Shown here in pieces: positions 21,451 through 34,746 of a DNA stretch of 64,000 bases. The stretch lies in assembly GCA_008360955.1 (NCBI GenBank), contig LUCM01008308.1, forward strand, positions 162,063 through 226,062. The letters are read 5' to 3'. The DNA is from Fasciolopsis buskii. Taxonomy: Eukaryota; Platyhelminthes; Trematoda; Plagiorchiida; Fasciolidae. The notes below the pieces were generated by a model, which was not told the origin of the DNA, did no database searches, and worked only from the letters and a program-made list of their open reading frames with translations. The position numbers and the translations under genes were made by a program. How positions within the stretch are numbered: position 1 is the stretch's first letter; every line of letters begins with the position of its first letter.

Positions 21451-24391
21451 TTGATATATATACACCAAAATTAAACTGACGTTCTGGATTTCCTTACAGT
21501 CTTCATTTGATGCGCTAGTCAAGTGAATCGTTTGAGGTGGTAACCTCAAACAAATCAGAGCACATGAAACTTAGGGAGTCAAAATGGATGTCACACTTAA
21601 CCAGTACTTCTAGCCCATGATAAATGAGTTGTAATCAAACCAAGTGGTATCTCACTAGCCGTCACTCCAAAATACACTATTTTTCTTCCTTTAACTCGAA
21701 TTTTGGCTTTGTAAATCGCAATCTGTAATGGGACCAGGGCATTAAGAATATTTCTGGAATGTGGCTGAAAATGTTTTTACGCTATATATCAATGAACAGC
21801 GTTTCAAACTAGGATCACGATCATCGAAAGACGAGGAGTAAAATAATCTCGCGCATCTGCATTCTGGATAATGTGCGGGGTGAATTGCAACGTGCTACAC
21901 CATGCGATGCGTCAAGTGGGACCATGCATTTACAAAGAACCCTGGGACAAGAAATTGCAATTTGATGAAACGGGTAACTTGTCTCAATGACGTTTTCATT
22001 TGAAAACATATATCAACATCTCTGCCTACTTTGAAAGGCACGCAAGCGCCTATGGTAGCCGGTTAAACTATGCTTTTTGGACGAAGTTGAAATAGGCGCT
22101 GCCGAATTCATGGTATTTCAATAGGTGTCAGAGGATTAGATTTGGCCATAGGTGATGCATCATGTGACATACATGGTCAGAACTAAAATCAGAATCGAAA
22201 AGCCATCTCAAAGGTGTTTCATTCTAGTTAATAATGTTTATCAGTGCATATCTGACTCTCAAACGGAGAGTGACAGACGGAATTGAGTAAAAGCAGCAGC
22301 TGCTATACCATCAAAATCTAACGCGTTGCTCACGTTGATCGAGTGGTCAGCTTGTTCGTAAGACTTTATCGTACATTAAGCTGCCCGCCGTGAGGCAATC
22401 CATCGTGAGAATTCATCGCTGTTCCCAACGGTCAATGATAAATGTTCCCGACTGGCTCGTATATCCCAGGGACTATAGATTTCAAATTTTCAACGTTCGT
22501 CTTGGGATTGACGTCCCGGCTTGGACACCATCCCTGTCCCCTAGTGACAGGTCCTGACATAAATAAAATGAATTTTCAATGTTATCATTGATGTCAATTT
22601 TTGTTGGATGTTTTACACCATTTAGATGTCAGAAACGGAATCATTTGTGGTTGGCCTATGAGGTCTTGCGGGATACGGCTTTCCGCATTCGAATTTTATT
22701 ACGAACATTTTGAACTCAGAGAATTTTTTCTCATTTTCAACTCGTTTCTTTTATGTGAACTGAGAAATTTTCTCATTCACTGCAGCAAGCTCAAAATCGT
22801 TTGCATTAGACCATCAGATCGGTGGATTTTTTCCAGCCTCTGTCCACCGACCTTGATTGGCGCGTACAATTAATACTTAGTATCTGAATGAGTTGAACGC
22901 AGAATAGGTTTTCGTTTTACTATATTCGGAAAGCAACCGCAGAATAAGGTGAGAGACGTACTTTGAGTTCTAAATCAATGAAAATTGAGTCTTGCCGGTT
23001 CTGACTAGTAGAAATTTGATTGATGAACCAGTGTTATTTGTTTTATCGTTCACTTGACCGGTTTGGGGTGGTTTCACATTAAGTATTTAACAAGATTTCC
23101 TTTGCTCAGGATTTTACACTGAACACTGTCGACCTTGTTGCTGAGGCTAAGCAAGGCTGGGTGAAATTGCATATCATGAGAAAACGTGTTTTTGACAAAA
23201 TTATATTATTTGATATTCGTCGAACAAACACAGTATGAAATTCAGTTCTGAATGTTTTAGGTAACACACATGATTGCTTCATTGTAAGTTCAATAAGTTT
23301 CTGCCAAATAAATATCGCAAGCAAAGATATGCAGTCGGCAGTAATCTTTGAACAAATGTGATAATGTCGATAATCCATAAGTCTAGATTAGATTTTCGCC
23401 ATTTCTGTACACCACACTCCGGGTGTAAATTCCCTAATCGATTTGGTCCTATTGAAATAATTCACCTCCCCTTATTTGCTACACGATTTCACCATAAAGG
23501 AATTTCGAACTAAGTCCCCGTCACACAATCAATCCCTGTTTGTGTTAGTATCTGCTGTGTGGTATTCGCATTCGATTGCGGATGTCTAGGGATATTTATT
23601 AGCAATGACAAACACGACGCGGGTTGCTAGGACGAATGTCGTTATTCAGCTCATCGAGCAATCTAAACCGTCTGTGATTTTAATGCAATTATGGTACTCT
23701 CTTCCCATAAAATCAAAGACGTGGACAAACTAAATCCATTCACGCTTACACACGCGTACACGCAGGTAGAGAAACGTCAGTAGTTTAGACAATTACCAAT
23801 CTGTATTTGTCCTGTTTTCCAGACATTTGACCTCGGAAGATCACTGGAATAGAGCTGTTTTGGACTCTGAACCCGATTTCCTTGACCGGATGCAACGGAA
23901 TGCAGACACGTGTTTTATTGTGAGCATGTGCACGTGTAAACCGTCGCAGTGACGAACACCAATGGGTGTACTCGGGAGCACAGGTGTACCTATCGCACAC
24001 GTATACCGCGACAGGTCATTGCGTGACTAAACATAATTTCCAAGATTTCACTGTATCAGGAAAAAATTGACTTTTTAAATTTGATCCTAATACGACCCAG
24101 GTGAAAGGCGGCAGACATTGTTTAAGTGCGCAGCGGAATCGATATTCCCGACGGGAGACATCGCGGAAGCAGAAAATAACGGTACTAGTATAACTGTATG
24201 CTCTTAGCAACTATTAAAATATTCTATTCGTTATCAGTTCATTGTCATCCTTCGTATCACAATGACCGGCCGTGGTCATGCGCATGAAGGTTCCGAGCAA
24301 GAATCCCCTAACCGCCGGACAACTTACCCACTTGACAATCCTCCGTTGACCAAAGATCCTTTCATGAAAATGATATGCACTGTTACTTTAT

Positions 24392-24588
24392 TGATAAAGG
24401 AAGTAAATGATAACACATAAGGTCGCCATTATCATCCGAATCATGAACAGCACTATTATCATTCTTGTTATTTTTATTATTATTAATATCGTCAGCGTCA
24501 TCACTCGAATCATCCGAAATATCATGATCATCATCATCATCATCGTCATTAGCACTATCACCCTCAGAGTCATCAGCATCATCATCGC
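24392..24588 (-). repeat. GAT/AAT-rich imperfect trinucleotide tract
   Basis: On the minus strand one frame is open for about 66 codons with high Asp/Asn content, including seven consecutive Asp codons, and then SDDSSDDADD. It ends LSIK and TAA. The AATAAAG at its end resembles a poly(A) signal. A microsatellite origin is most likely, although codon variety is higher than in a pure repeat. Confidence 0.5.
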
Positions 24589-25110
24589 CGTTACTGTATG
24601 GTCATCATTGTTACTCTCGTTACATTGAGGCACAAGAACTTATACCCGAACGGGTGAATGGCCTAGCAAAAGTACAATGTGTTCAACAGCGAGTAGAACA
24701 GCTATTTTGGAGTACCATGCCGTCTCTCTACCGGCTGATGATACGTATGCTTTTATTGTCAGATCTGCGTAACAACCCAACACCAGCTTAATTTAAATAC
24801 TAACAAAATCCTACACTTCTCACGCGGATGTCAAAAGACTGAAAGTTTGTCAACTTCTATGGAATGTGAATTAGTTAGGGGTTTGTAGATATTTCCCTTT
24901 AAACAATTGGTTCAATTGGGTTATTTGGTGTGACATGACGAGAGGTGTCTCATTGTTTCGCCATTTCTCATGTATAAAGCTGAAAATGTACTACGCCGTT
25001 AGAGGCATTTTGATAAATCTTCTAGCGATGAACAGAATGGATGATGTCAGCTCGACTGATGTAAAACATTCGCAATCTAACTGCCAAGCTCACCAGTCAG
25101 AGCCCTATGA

Positions 25111-25132
25111 ATATATATATATATATATATAT
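25111..25132. repeat. (TA)n microsatellite
   Basis: Eleven consecutive AT units. Confidence 0.95.
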
Positions 25133-26030
25133 GCAAAATAGCACCTTCATTGCACCTGGACCTTGTTGCATTAACTGTGCGTAATAACTGAATTTTTGAA
25201 GAGCACTTTATATTGCTCGGTAGTTTGTGTTAGGAGCAAATGAATCTTTCTAAAAATGCAAATCATAAGCCCACGGAACACGGGTACATATTTTCTATAT
25301 CACGCATTTGTTTTTCTTGATTAGACCGTACTAAATTCGATACTAGTTGCTGCTATTCACCAGAGGTTACCAGCTGACAAACCCTATGCCAAAAATAACT
25401 GGATGTAAACAAAAACCACGAAATTTGTGCAACAAAAATGAACGACGCTTTACTCGTACACCGTGACATCTGGAGTAAATTTGTCTCACATTTAAACGGT
25501 CCGTTTTGCATGAAGCCGGCAATTGTGTGTCGCGGAAACCGCTTTTTTGTCGGCTGAACGAAACAGAGGGTCCTAAACATTTGGAAAAAATGTGGAACTT
25601 CACCGATTTGTCTAAAAGAGAGACAAGCGTGAATTGCCTCATTTGGTCATTCGTATGGAAGTTTTTGACAACGAGAAACTGATAGTAAGGCACATTTTGA
25701 AGACCGGGAAAATTGGAAAGCTCACTCGGAACAACCTGGATTAGCAAAGCGATTTCAATTTACATTTCTCTCATTTACAATGGTTTAGTTAAAAGAGAAA
25801 AACTGTAATGTTACGAAACAATGCAACCGTTGTGTCATGGATAAAAAGCACAGCTTTTCAGGAAGGAAAAACTGAAAAGGGGGAACGTTCGTCTGGCTGA
25901 ATGTATACTGTCCACGCATTAACCATTCTGTTGGAATCGCTTCGTCAATACGTTACCAATCACGCCGATTCCTTTCCCCAACGTGGATGCAAAAATCGTG
26001 CTGGTCATATTACATATACCCGGGTTTTAC

Positions 26031-26107
26031 TAGCCAGTAGTCACGTACCCTTCGAATGTCTGATATCATTTCCAAACTCACTGTGCACCACGGTTATGCT
26101 TTGGAGT
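26031..26107 (+). CDS. Candidate cassette exon inside intron 1
   Basis: An acceptor (GGGTTTTACTAG) and a consensus GTAAGT donor bound 77 bases open in the frame reading SSHVPFECLISFPNSLCTT. The segment starts and ends in the same phase as the exon 1/exon 2 junction, so inclusion would preserve frame. The frame is also open upstream to 25901. Vertebrate SBSPON has no equivalent between its two domains, so this may be chance. Confidence 0.15.
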
Positions 26108-29077
26108 AAGTAAAATTGAATCAACAAACATTTCCGGTCTTGTGGTTATCAATTATTTTGTGATTTAAACAAGCGAAATTCGAATTTCAGATTCATTCGA
26201 TCTAGACTTCTGGAATTAATTTTCAATTTATAACATTGCGGATTCCCTGATTTGTGAGCACTGTTGAGTTGAGTCAGTAGTAATCAAGACAGTTTTTCAA
26301 ATAGGTTTGTCGACTGACAACTGTTACAAACTCGTTGCATTATATTTTCTAAACATTGGTTACCCTTGTCTGGATCAGGGAGGGATATCTTGCGGTTCCC
26401 AAAGGTGCACCAGATAGGTTATTCATGCAAAAACTCCCAAAAATCACTTATTTTTCCGGTCAATATTTTATACTGTTTTTTACTGATTATTAACAAGGCT
26501 TCAGGCGATCGGTTTGTGTGCGACAGCAAGAGTTACCACAAAGGACTTTGATAAAGTATTCTTGACGTTTTGCAACTGTAGTCGTAAGGTGCGCCTCATT
26601 ACGCGGTCCGAATTGATGACAAAATCTACTGGCAACTTACTGGACTTCCCCAAGCTGTTTCTTTTGGGATAAAACTCGCAAACCGTTTTGGTGTTGCAAT
26701 TTAGCAATGGCTCTTCTTACTACAAACGATGAAATAGGAAGATCTAGGCTTATCCATTAAGCCGGTCAACGTTCATGTTCTAACAAGAATGGGATTTATA
26801 AACATCCCATAATTCATAGACTAACTCTGGGGGGATCAGACTGAAATACGTGGGCAAAAGTTAGTGGTGTTTTGTCTTACTAGTTTTGATCATCAAAAAA
26901 CAAATACGGGAATTCGGGGATAAGTCAGTGCCCTAAAATTTAAACATGAGGGCAATTTATATCTGAGGATGAATAACATATTTTCGCATTCCGCGCTTAT
27001 ACATTTCCCAACTCGTCCCCCGTATTCATTGTGAATGATGATATGTGAGATTTCCCACTGAATAGATTTGGCCAAACAGTGCTTGCACGCAAATATCCGA
27101 TGAAACATTTTGTGGAACAACGGTAAACAAGGAAATGCATCATGGAGGGAAACGGGCTAAATTAAGGTCCCCATCGTTTTTCATTTCGATATTGATCTTT
27201 CAGTAGAAATCCGGCCACTTTCGGGCTGTTGCGCTGGTGAATTACGAATAAACATCTAATATGACAGTGTCAAATGCAGTAATGCGAGTGATTTATGCGA
27301 ATACTTACTACCGATAAAACTGTATTAGACCGCACAACATTTGGCCTGGTTTCGACGATTCGGAGTACTAAATTAGCTGGAATCCGTTTTCTTTTTCATT
27401 TGTGGTCCGTCGATTTACGCGATGTATGACCGTACCCTTTTCCAACACCAGTTAACCGAGCACAATCCAACGTTCCTTTGGCCATCCCAGTTTTTAACAA
27501 TCCAAAGATGCCATACTGCGGCTGATCACGCGGGAAGCGCCACTGGTTTTTTCGATAACCTTTAGACTGTTGTTTACGTGTTTTTTGGCAGATGGGCCCC
27601 TATCTATTGCCTGCACTAAAACGGACACGGAAAATTACATCATAATGTCATCCTCCTTGATGTTTTTTCTTTCAGTGTTGGATTATATTTTCTATTCAGT
27701 GGCTTCGTAAGTTCTCGTTATGCACACCTCAGTCTGCTGGATTTCCGAAAGCCTTGACTGTTTAGCTTGGCGCTTGAGTCATAAGAGTTTAATCAGCAGA
27801 TGAATAAACAACGTTAACAGCAAATGTAGCAAAACGAATGGCAATGCGAAATCTCGTTTTAAGACGGGTCCGATGATAGCACGACTTTCTCATTCACTTA
27901 CTAAAACATGAAACAAATAAAATATCCTCCCTCATCACAGAATTGCTGGTGATTCTCTTGTCCACACGCTACAAAATTAGAGACTTACGAATGCACTATA
28001 TCTGTTTTATTGTCACGCAAATGAAAACTACACGGAAAGTATCATTCGGGAGAACGCACTGTGAAGTATCGAGAACACATAAGCAATAAGAAAATGAGGA
28101 TCAAATTCCGATGGTAAAGTAAAATATGTGAACTCCTAAATACCTGTTCACTAGCAATACACTAGCTCGTGTTTCGCCTCTCGATGAATTCCGATTTGTG
28201 CAAACCTAACCGATGATTGCGCAAAAGTCTGGTGGACCTAAGATCACGTGAGCTGCTTAGGCGTAAAATAATTTCGATGTGCAGCCTGATACGTGAAGCA
28301 ACATTTCGGATTAGGTTCCGCCGCAGTGTCAATGGCCTATGCTGACGAACTTGCTCATGAATGTGCAGGTTAGAATGTCGAAACAGACTAGGTATAAACC
28401 TAAACTTCGGCGAAAGAATCACTATTTGTCGTACACTTTCCCGTGATAACACTGATATTCTCATCACCGAAACAGTTAACTCACGAATTATAAATCGTCT
28501 CTGTTTATGAAGCATTTTGTCATATTACGGTAGAATGGTAAATTATCACTTTCGCTTAACCATAGGTGGCCTTCGGCAACAGTGTCGTACCCTCAGATTT
28601 TTAGCAAAATCGTACCTTATAAACAAGAGACGCTTATTAAACGAAGCGCCACTGCTTTGAAATTTCAAACGGACGGCACCGAATAGATAGCAATTTAACC
28701 AAAATTGTTTGTTGTTTAAACGTATCATTTACTATTAGTCTATTAAGTTATGCATAAAGGCAAGTGCGAAAGAGTAAGTTAATGGAATACGGACTCCATT
28801 TTCATTTGGATAGATTTGTCAATGTTTGTTCCAAATTCTCATTTAGTAGAACACATTTCGAGAAATTTGCCATGGGAGCAAAATGAATAGTTATGTTTGG
28901 TGCGTTTTGCGGAGAAATGCGAGAATTCTAAGCGGTATCCTCCACTGATTCGTTTCTCCATTGTATTTGTAAAAAACTGACAAAGATACGAAAATCATTT
29001 CGCGTCCAAATGCAATGATGAGTAAGAAATCAACCCCAGGTACGTCATTGCCCAAAGTGTTGCCTGTCATTAGCAAG

Positions 29078-29081
<4 letters not shown>

Positions 29082-29118
<37 letters not shown>
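29082..29118. repeat. (GT)n microsatellite
   Basis: About eighteen uninterrupted GT units. Confidence 0.95.
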
Positions 29119-29121
<3 letters not shown>

Positions 29122-30120
29122 ACGTCAGATTTGTGTTGTCATCCTGAGTTTTTTCATGAATATTCCGTAAGCGACAGTGCCGCTAGTATTGAAGTACCTA
29201 GAACTTCATCCAGTCAGTTGAGCCCGTTCTAACTCTTTTTTCAGGATGTATTTTACGCTGTCTGGGTGAATCGCTCAAACAAACTTAGATCTTTAAAAAT
29301 TAAGAGCAAAATATCTTTCACATGTATCTTCTTCGCATTTTATGTATAGCAATTTATTGCATGCGTTTAGTGTTCCAATGAATGACAGTGACTATCAATT
29401 TCTTTGTTACAGTTGCTCAGAGTTCTCCATACAACTGCAACCTTGTATGAACCAAGTAGTGATAATTTCTTCCTCGAGAAATGACAAAGTCATTGTCATA
29501 GATCACCTCACTTCGGCGAAACCTGCCCCTTAAAGAAACCGAAATGTAATACCATTGATTCATGGTAGTAGGTGCGTTCTTGATTAATTTATGCCCGTGC
29601 ACCTGCCTCGTGCGTTCTCGCACACTCATGTTTGATTGCGTGTGCGTGCCTGCACATGTGTATGTGCATGGATGTCTCTTCACATTCATCTCAGAATAGA
29701 TATAAATGCACCAAATCAGGATGGTCAGTTTGTGCTTATGGCACCACGAATGACCAGAGAGCTTAGACAGAAGTCATCCCTTCACTGCTATGCATCCATC
29801 CGGAACGGCACTTGACGGATGTTTTCTTAATGCGTGATCACCGACCCGAATTGTGGATCACCACATTTTAGCGCACTCCTTTTCGAAACTCTTTCTTAAT
29901 AAGTCCGTGATCAAAAAATCACACTGAAACTAAAAATGAATAACCCTCATCAACATCACACCAGATCGGAGCGCATCCTAGCCTCCGGCAACAGAGTTCG
30001 ATACGAATTGCGTTGTGAAAATTACACCTTTGGAAAACTGTAGACTAACAACACTGTACCAGTCGACATTCCAGTTCAGCATCGTAACCTCATTCGTCCC
30101 GTACTCCTACTCCTCATATT

Positions 30121-30163
30121 CCACCCCCCCCCCCACCGCCGCCATCCTCCCACCACCACCACC

Positions 30164-30195
<32 letters not shown>

Positions 30196-30199
30196 CAAC
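30121..30199. repeat. Compound poly-C, (CCA)n, (CAA)n repeat
   Basis: A C-run passes into about ten CCA units and then seven CAA units. Open frames across it (polyproline or polythreonine one way, polyglycine or polyvaline the other) are artefacts of the repeat. Confidence 0.95.
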
Positions 30200-30779
30200 G
30201 CCAGACGAACGGTCAAACGTGCCCTGATTCCGACTGGTTGACCAATAGATGTACGATTTGCTGACCTTAGCAGATGAATAAATATTCAACAATGGGGCTG
30301 GATTCCGCTCATTATCTTACGCCCAAATAACGCGGTAATCATAGTTGGCGTTTTTCTCATTCTCTAAGACAGTCATTCGTAACGAATGAAAGCACACGAG
30401 TGGCCATGATGAATGTACGCTGTATGTAAATAAGCCATGATTCCTCAGGTCACCTCGTTTAAATCAACTGAATGTGAATTACTTCAACGAAATCAAATAG
30501 GTTTGATCTTTAACAACTCCTTAAATTCGTGATTTATTTTTTGTATTGTATCCAATTTCCCTAGTTCATGCTTAGGAAGATCTGGAAGCCGCAAACCCGC
30601 TTAACATCTCTGAAAGATCTAAAATTAGCTGAATCATGTGGGTTATCATAAAGACCTATGCATAACAGTTAACTTCGTTAACTGTCTGCTGACTAACACG
30701 GAAACACTGACAATCTCGGACAGGCAGATTTAGTGAATTTCAAATCATAGGACTTCTCGAGAAGCCTTCGGTTTTAGTG

Positions 30780-31295
30780 AAAAAAGGGGTTAGTAAACTG
30801 GTGATGTTGCAATCTGGTGCCAAATGCGCGATAGCGCTATTTTGGCACGATGAGTAATGCGACAGTGGGAATGGATCACGTTTGGGAGATGACCGCCCGT
30901 CAAGCCCGTCGGACACAGGTGAGCGGCGCGCAGGCCAAGGACAGGGCAGGGCAGGGCTACAAGCCCTAAAGCATAACGGGGGGGGGGGAAAGAGAAAATC
31001 AATTATTCACCCTCACTTTGGAAAAAAGAGATCTCATTTTTGTGACACATTCAGAGGCGAATAGGAGCGGCGTTCAAAATGAAAATCAAGGGAGCGACAG
31101 TTAGCCCGAGAGACCGGGTCCAGTCGGGGAATGAGTCCAACCAATACACACAAAACCGTAGCAAATTGGACAGATCTGTTCACTGCCCAGGGGTCACTTG
31201 ATCGTCTTCGGTTCATTAACCTGGGTGCGATTGGACTAGAATCAAGACGACCGACTGAAACCGCTTGATTTAGCGGCTGCGCCAACAAGACTATA
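30780..31295 (-). repeat. Interspersed repeat copy B (tRNA-derived SINE-like)
   Basis: It is related to 17205-17660 through several shared blocks in the same order. At its high-coordinate end the minus strand reads TTGGCGCAGCCGCTAAATC, then GGTCGTCTTGATTCTAGTCC, resembling the A- and B-boxes of a tRNA-derived SINE. A ten-base G run lies at 30978-30987 and GGGCAGGGCAG sits just upstream of it. Two minus or plus frames (60-84 codons) are not considered genes. Confidence 0.6.
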
Positions 31296-32997
31296 AAACA
31301 GAAGCCTTGTTTCCAAGTCTCATCACCTTTGTGACGTCGTTTTCCATGCCCGCATCCGAGGGCATTTCATGCGCGTCTGTTACTTGAACATCTAGGTGAT
31401 GTCCCACTAAAGCTTATAAGTTAACGAGTAAATGGTAGGAGATGGGGAGCGGGGAGTACGGTATCCGACGCAATGTCTCTGCGCTCCCACGTAAAACGAA
31501 CTGGAGTAATACTGTATACATATAAATATCACAATCATTTGCGAATCACGTGTGGGACTGATATTCATTTGCTTGGCTGACAGTTCTCCAAACTGCATCT
31601 CACACGCACAAACAGCAGTTATTCCAATCAACCATGTATTAGCGGGTGTTGGACTGGAGTTTCGCTCTCGTACGGGCCCATTACTGGTTGAACCTTGTCA
31701 CTGAGGTTAAAGCCCCAACAAACTTAATTCGGTAATTATGGTTGGCTTGGTTGGGATCTGGCAGAACAATGGCGAACCAAGCCATCCAGATGAGAAGCAC
31801 AGATTCATGATCCAAATGCAACGGTGGGTACGTATCACCAATGAGCACTTATGACAGCAAAGCTCGAATCTGGTGATTCCGATTGTAAGTATGGCCGAAT
31901 GACTTGAGTTTCAAACATGACTCATACCGCATGAAGGAAAATCAACCGAAAATAATAAAGAACGCTGTAAATATTCGAGTCAGTGGATTAAAACAGACCT
32001 TTGTTGGATCAGCACTCCTCGCGAGGTCGACGTCATGCGATTTCAGCCTGAAGATCTCCAGTTAGAATCTTCGTGCTGCCTCATATTGCCATCAGCTTGC
32101 CATGATCCTCGACCGGAAAACGATACGGTATGGTGCACCCAACAGAAGCAAAGGATTGATATTTTGGATATGATAAATATCGAACTGTGAATTGTTAAAT
32201 GATTTTGCTTTTCGCTGGAAATCACAATCGTTTTCCAAAGATTCAATACCTATTTGGAGTATGTCGGTGCACTTTAGATTTCTGTACAAATTTTGCGGAA
32301 AATTCAAACAGTCCATTCGCGAAACATGGGATCGTAGTCGAGGTTGTGAAATCCTCTTGGATTGACAAGTTAATCAGTTTCTAAAATTTTGCACAAAATC
32401 AATGGTAGGCTAGAGAGGGTCTTTGTAAGTTTAAATTCAGTCTACCGATTGGTCAGTATCATATGAGGACACGGTAATCTAACGTCTCAGACCCGAGTCA
32501 TATGTTGGAGCGAATCATAAAATTAATAATAAATGAAGTTTTTTCACATTATACGAAAATATGGTCTTACCAAAAAGCAGCGTTGTCAAAGGAACCAACA
32601 AAGATCCAACTTTTCGGTCACCACGGGAAATCTTTATCAAGGCACTTCCCAATCAATTTCACTTAGGTATCAAAAACGAGAATTTGATTAACCTGTCATG
32701 GATTAAAAGCACCGAAACGATTTAACATCTGTTTGTTGCAAATTAGGATTTTTTATAGGAAGCTTGAAAACTAGACTGATTCCCTTTCCATCTGAGTACT
32801 ACCAAGTGTGAAAATACCACTGCACATTGGAGACTTTAATTCTTCCGTGCCTTCTAAGCGCCTGTCACATATCCATGTGTACACATAAACGAATATCTCG
32901 CTACTTGTTCAGTGTTACATTTTAAGAATACATGTTTACGATTCGATACCAAAAGGATAAGAATATTGGTGATACTTCATTTCCTTCTTTTCGAAAG

Positions 32998-33231
32998 ACC
33001 GTTTATTTACTGACTGCACAGTCAGCGAGTGGGGCCCGTGGTCCGAATGCGATCATCACTGTGGTCCGGGAAAACGAGTGAGACGCAGACGTGTCCTTCA
33101 GGCACCGACTATCGGTGGCAGAAAATGTACAATTTTGGAAGAGTCAGTACCATGTGAAGGGACTCGATGTTCATCCAAACGTGTTGGTCGTTCTGGAGCG
33201 ATGATAATTCCATACATGCACCAAGTCAGAG
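32998..33231 (+). CDS. SBSPON: SBSPON-like exon 2: thrombospondin type-1 domain
   Basis: This exon encodes residues 169-246. A strong acceptor (TTCCTTCTTTTCGAAAG) gives a start with two bases completing the exon 1 codon. Residues 174-226 are a thrombospondin type-1 repeat: DCTVSEWGPWSEC carries the W-x-x-W C-mannosylation motif, RVRRRRV supplies the arginine layer, and the six cysteines (175, 186, 190, 212, 221, 226) have normal spacing. The following KRVGRSGAMIIPYMHQVR leads into the linker. The exon ends in phase 1 at a GGTAATC donor (GT at 33232). Immediate adjacency of somatomedin-B and thrombospondin domains is as in SBSPON. Confidence 0.92.
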
Positions 33232-34604
33232 GTAATCAGTTGAAAGTTGCATGAATAAAATTTACTGTCTTTCATTGTGCTAAATTCTACTATTTTCACT
33301 TACTGTCAAATGCATTCTATCTTTTGAGCTAAATAAATTTTACTGGGGACTCCAACGTCTTCAGAACCGTTTTTGATTACATAGATGAAGCAAACCTCAG
33401 ACAAATGTATAATCCAAGCTTCATCGTAAAGATATTTCAACAGAAATTTTGCCTAACGGCATGATCAAAAATCACTTCTTCTGGAAGAGTGGTGCAGAAA
33501 TGTCCATAAAATGTGTATCCAACTTAGTAGGAACTGGAGTTCGTCCGAGATCAATTTGAAAATTAATACTTTTTAAGGTGTTTCTTGGTATAGATTAAAT
33601 CTACTCCACTTCACATGGTCACAAATAGAACCTCTTTTGGAATAAATAACAGGCGAGGATGCATGGGGTGGAAAAAAAAAGAAAACAAAGCAAAGTAACC
33701 CTACCTATTCATTGAGAATAAAACGAAATCAAGGCTTCGTTCTCAGTACACCACGACTCCTAAATGGGCTCATCAATCGCGAGAAAGGTCTGAGTGTGAC
33801 CGAAGCGTCAGTTTTCACTTGGTTTGAACCAATGACAAGAGACAGATCGTTTGTTCAGTTGTTTTGTCGCACCCTGCCCATCCATCAAACGTACCGGGTG
33901 GATCAACCGGGAGTCTGAAACAAACACATCAGTGTCAAGCAGCCCACATACGGTCGGAGATAGTTTTCAATCGGTGTTCGAGTATTGAATATAGAATATC
34001 TTGGTTACTTACATAATCCAGATTTCACATAATCCATCAAGAAATTTTAAACAGTGATCATTTCGGAGTGCGTAACTCACAATTTCTGGCGCAGGAACGT
34101 GCATTTTCTATGAGAAGAGATGCAAGTTGAAAAACAACGTGGTATAAATCAACCCCAACTTTTTTAGGATTTCGGTTGGCACAGTAACACCAGTTGTGAA
34201 TGTAGATTTTCGAGGAATGAATCCAGTGACGAACTGTGCAAGTCATTATCAATTCAGATGAGAAAGCAGCTTCCTTGACACTGACCACTAGTTAGTAAAT
34301 TACCATAATTGTTTAGGTAAACATTAATATGATTTCATCTTTGAAAATACGCGTTTTCGTTCGACTAGATAAGATTTGAATTAGTACGGGAGTGTATATA
34401 GTTAAAAGTGGAAACTGAACAAAAGAGCAAGAAAAATTTTGTTGTAGATAAATTTATTCATGCAATTTATTTCAAGATTGCCAAATATAAACAATAACCC
34501 TTCTGTTTCTATGCGATGCAAAATTGCGTCTTGATTATTACAACCACAAACCTGTCTTTCCCCTGCTCTTCTATGCATTGACTCCACTCCTGGGTGGCGA
34601 ATAG
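33232..34604 (+). other. Intron 2 of SBSPON-like gene
   Basis: About 1.4 kb of AT-rich sequence with no recognisable internal feature. The open frame 33712-33918 is not supported. Confidence 0.75.
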
Positions 34605-34746
34605 ATGAAGTGGCCCAATTGCTCCCAGTCCGAGGAGATTTAATGCACACACTTCGACAGCATGACATGCGTTGGGATGTCAGACGCAAACTTTACTTGG
34701 GGCGTCTGATACAACAGAATCGTACGGAACAACCAGAACCTGAACC
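34605..34746 (+). CDS. SBSPON: SBSPON-like exon 3: basic linker
   Basis: This exon encodes about residues 247-293, a charged linker (PVRGDLMHTLRQHDMRWDVR then RKLYLGRLIQQ) ending TEQPEPEP. An N-R-T glycosylation sequon is present. The donor GTGAGT is at 34747, leaving phase 2, which matches exon 4. The acceptor is uncertain. AG ending at 34604, 34610 or 34628 all keep the frame, and the last (TTGCTCCCAG) is also a good site, which would remove up to eight residues. Vertebrate SBSPON has only a loosely similar linker here, so identification rests on splice phase and composition. Confidence 0.75.

Larger units (their letters stand above)
20546..32997 (+). other. Intron 1 of SBSPON-like gene (about 12.5 kb)
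   Basis: It is bounded by GTGAGT (20546) and a pyrimidine-rich acceptor TTCCTTCTTTTCGAAAG (ends 32997). It holds exon-like segments at 21115-21236 and 26031-26107, Asp-codon-rich tracts at 21355-21450 and 24392-24588, microsatellites, repeat copy B (30780-31295), and otherwise nothing recognisable. Confidence 0.85.

Noticed and set aside
28162..28515. 117-codon Arg-rich minus-strand frame in intron 1
   Set aside because: It has no domain, no splice support and an unusual Arg/Ile/Leu composition consistent with a chance open frame.
30015..30292. Polyproline/polythreonine and polyglycine/polyvaline frames
   Set aside because: They arise from the C-run, CCA and CAA simple repeats.
34402..34689. 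95-codon minus-strand frame over exon 3
   Set aside because: The plus-strand exon fits both flanking phases of the SBSPON-like gene. The minus frame has no recognisable features.
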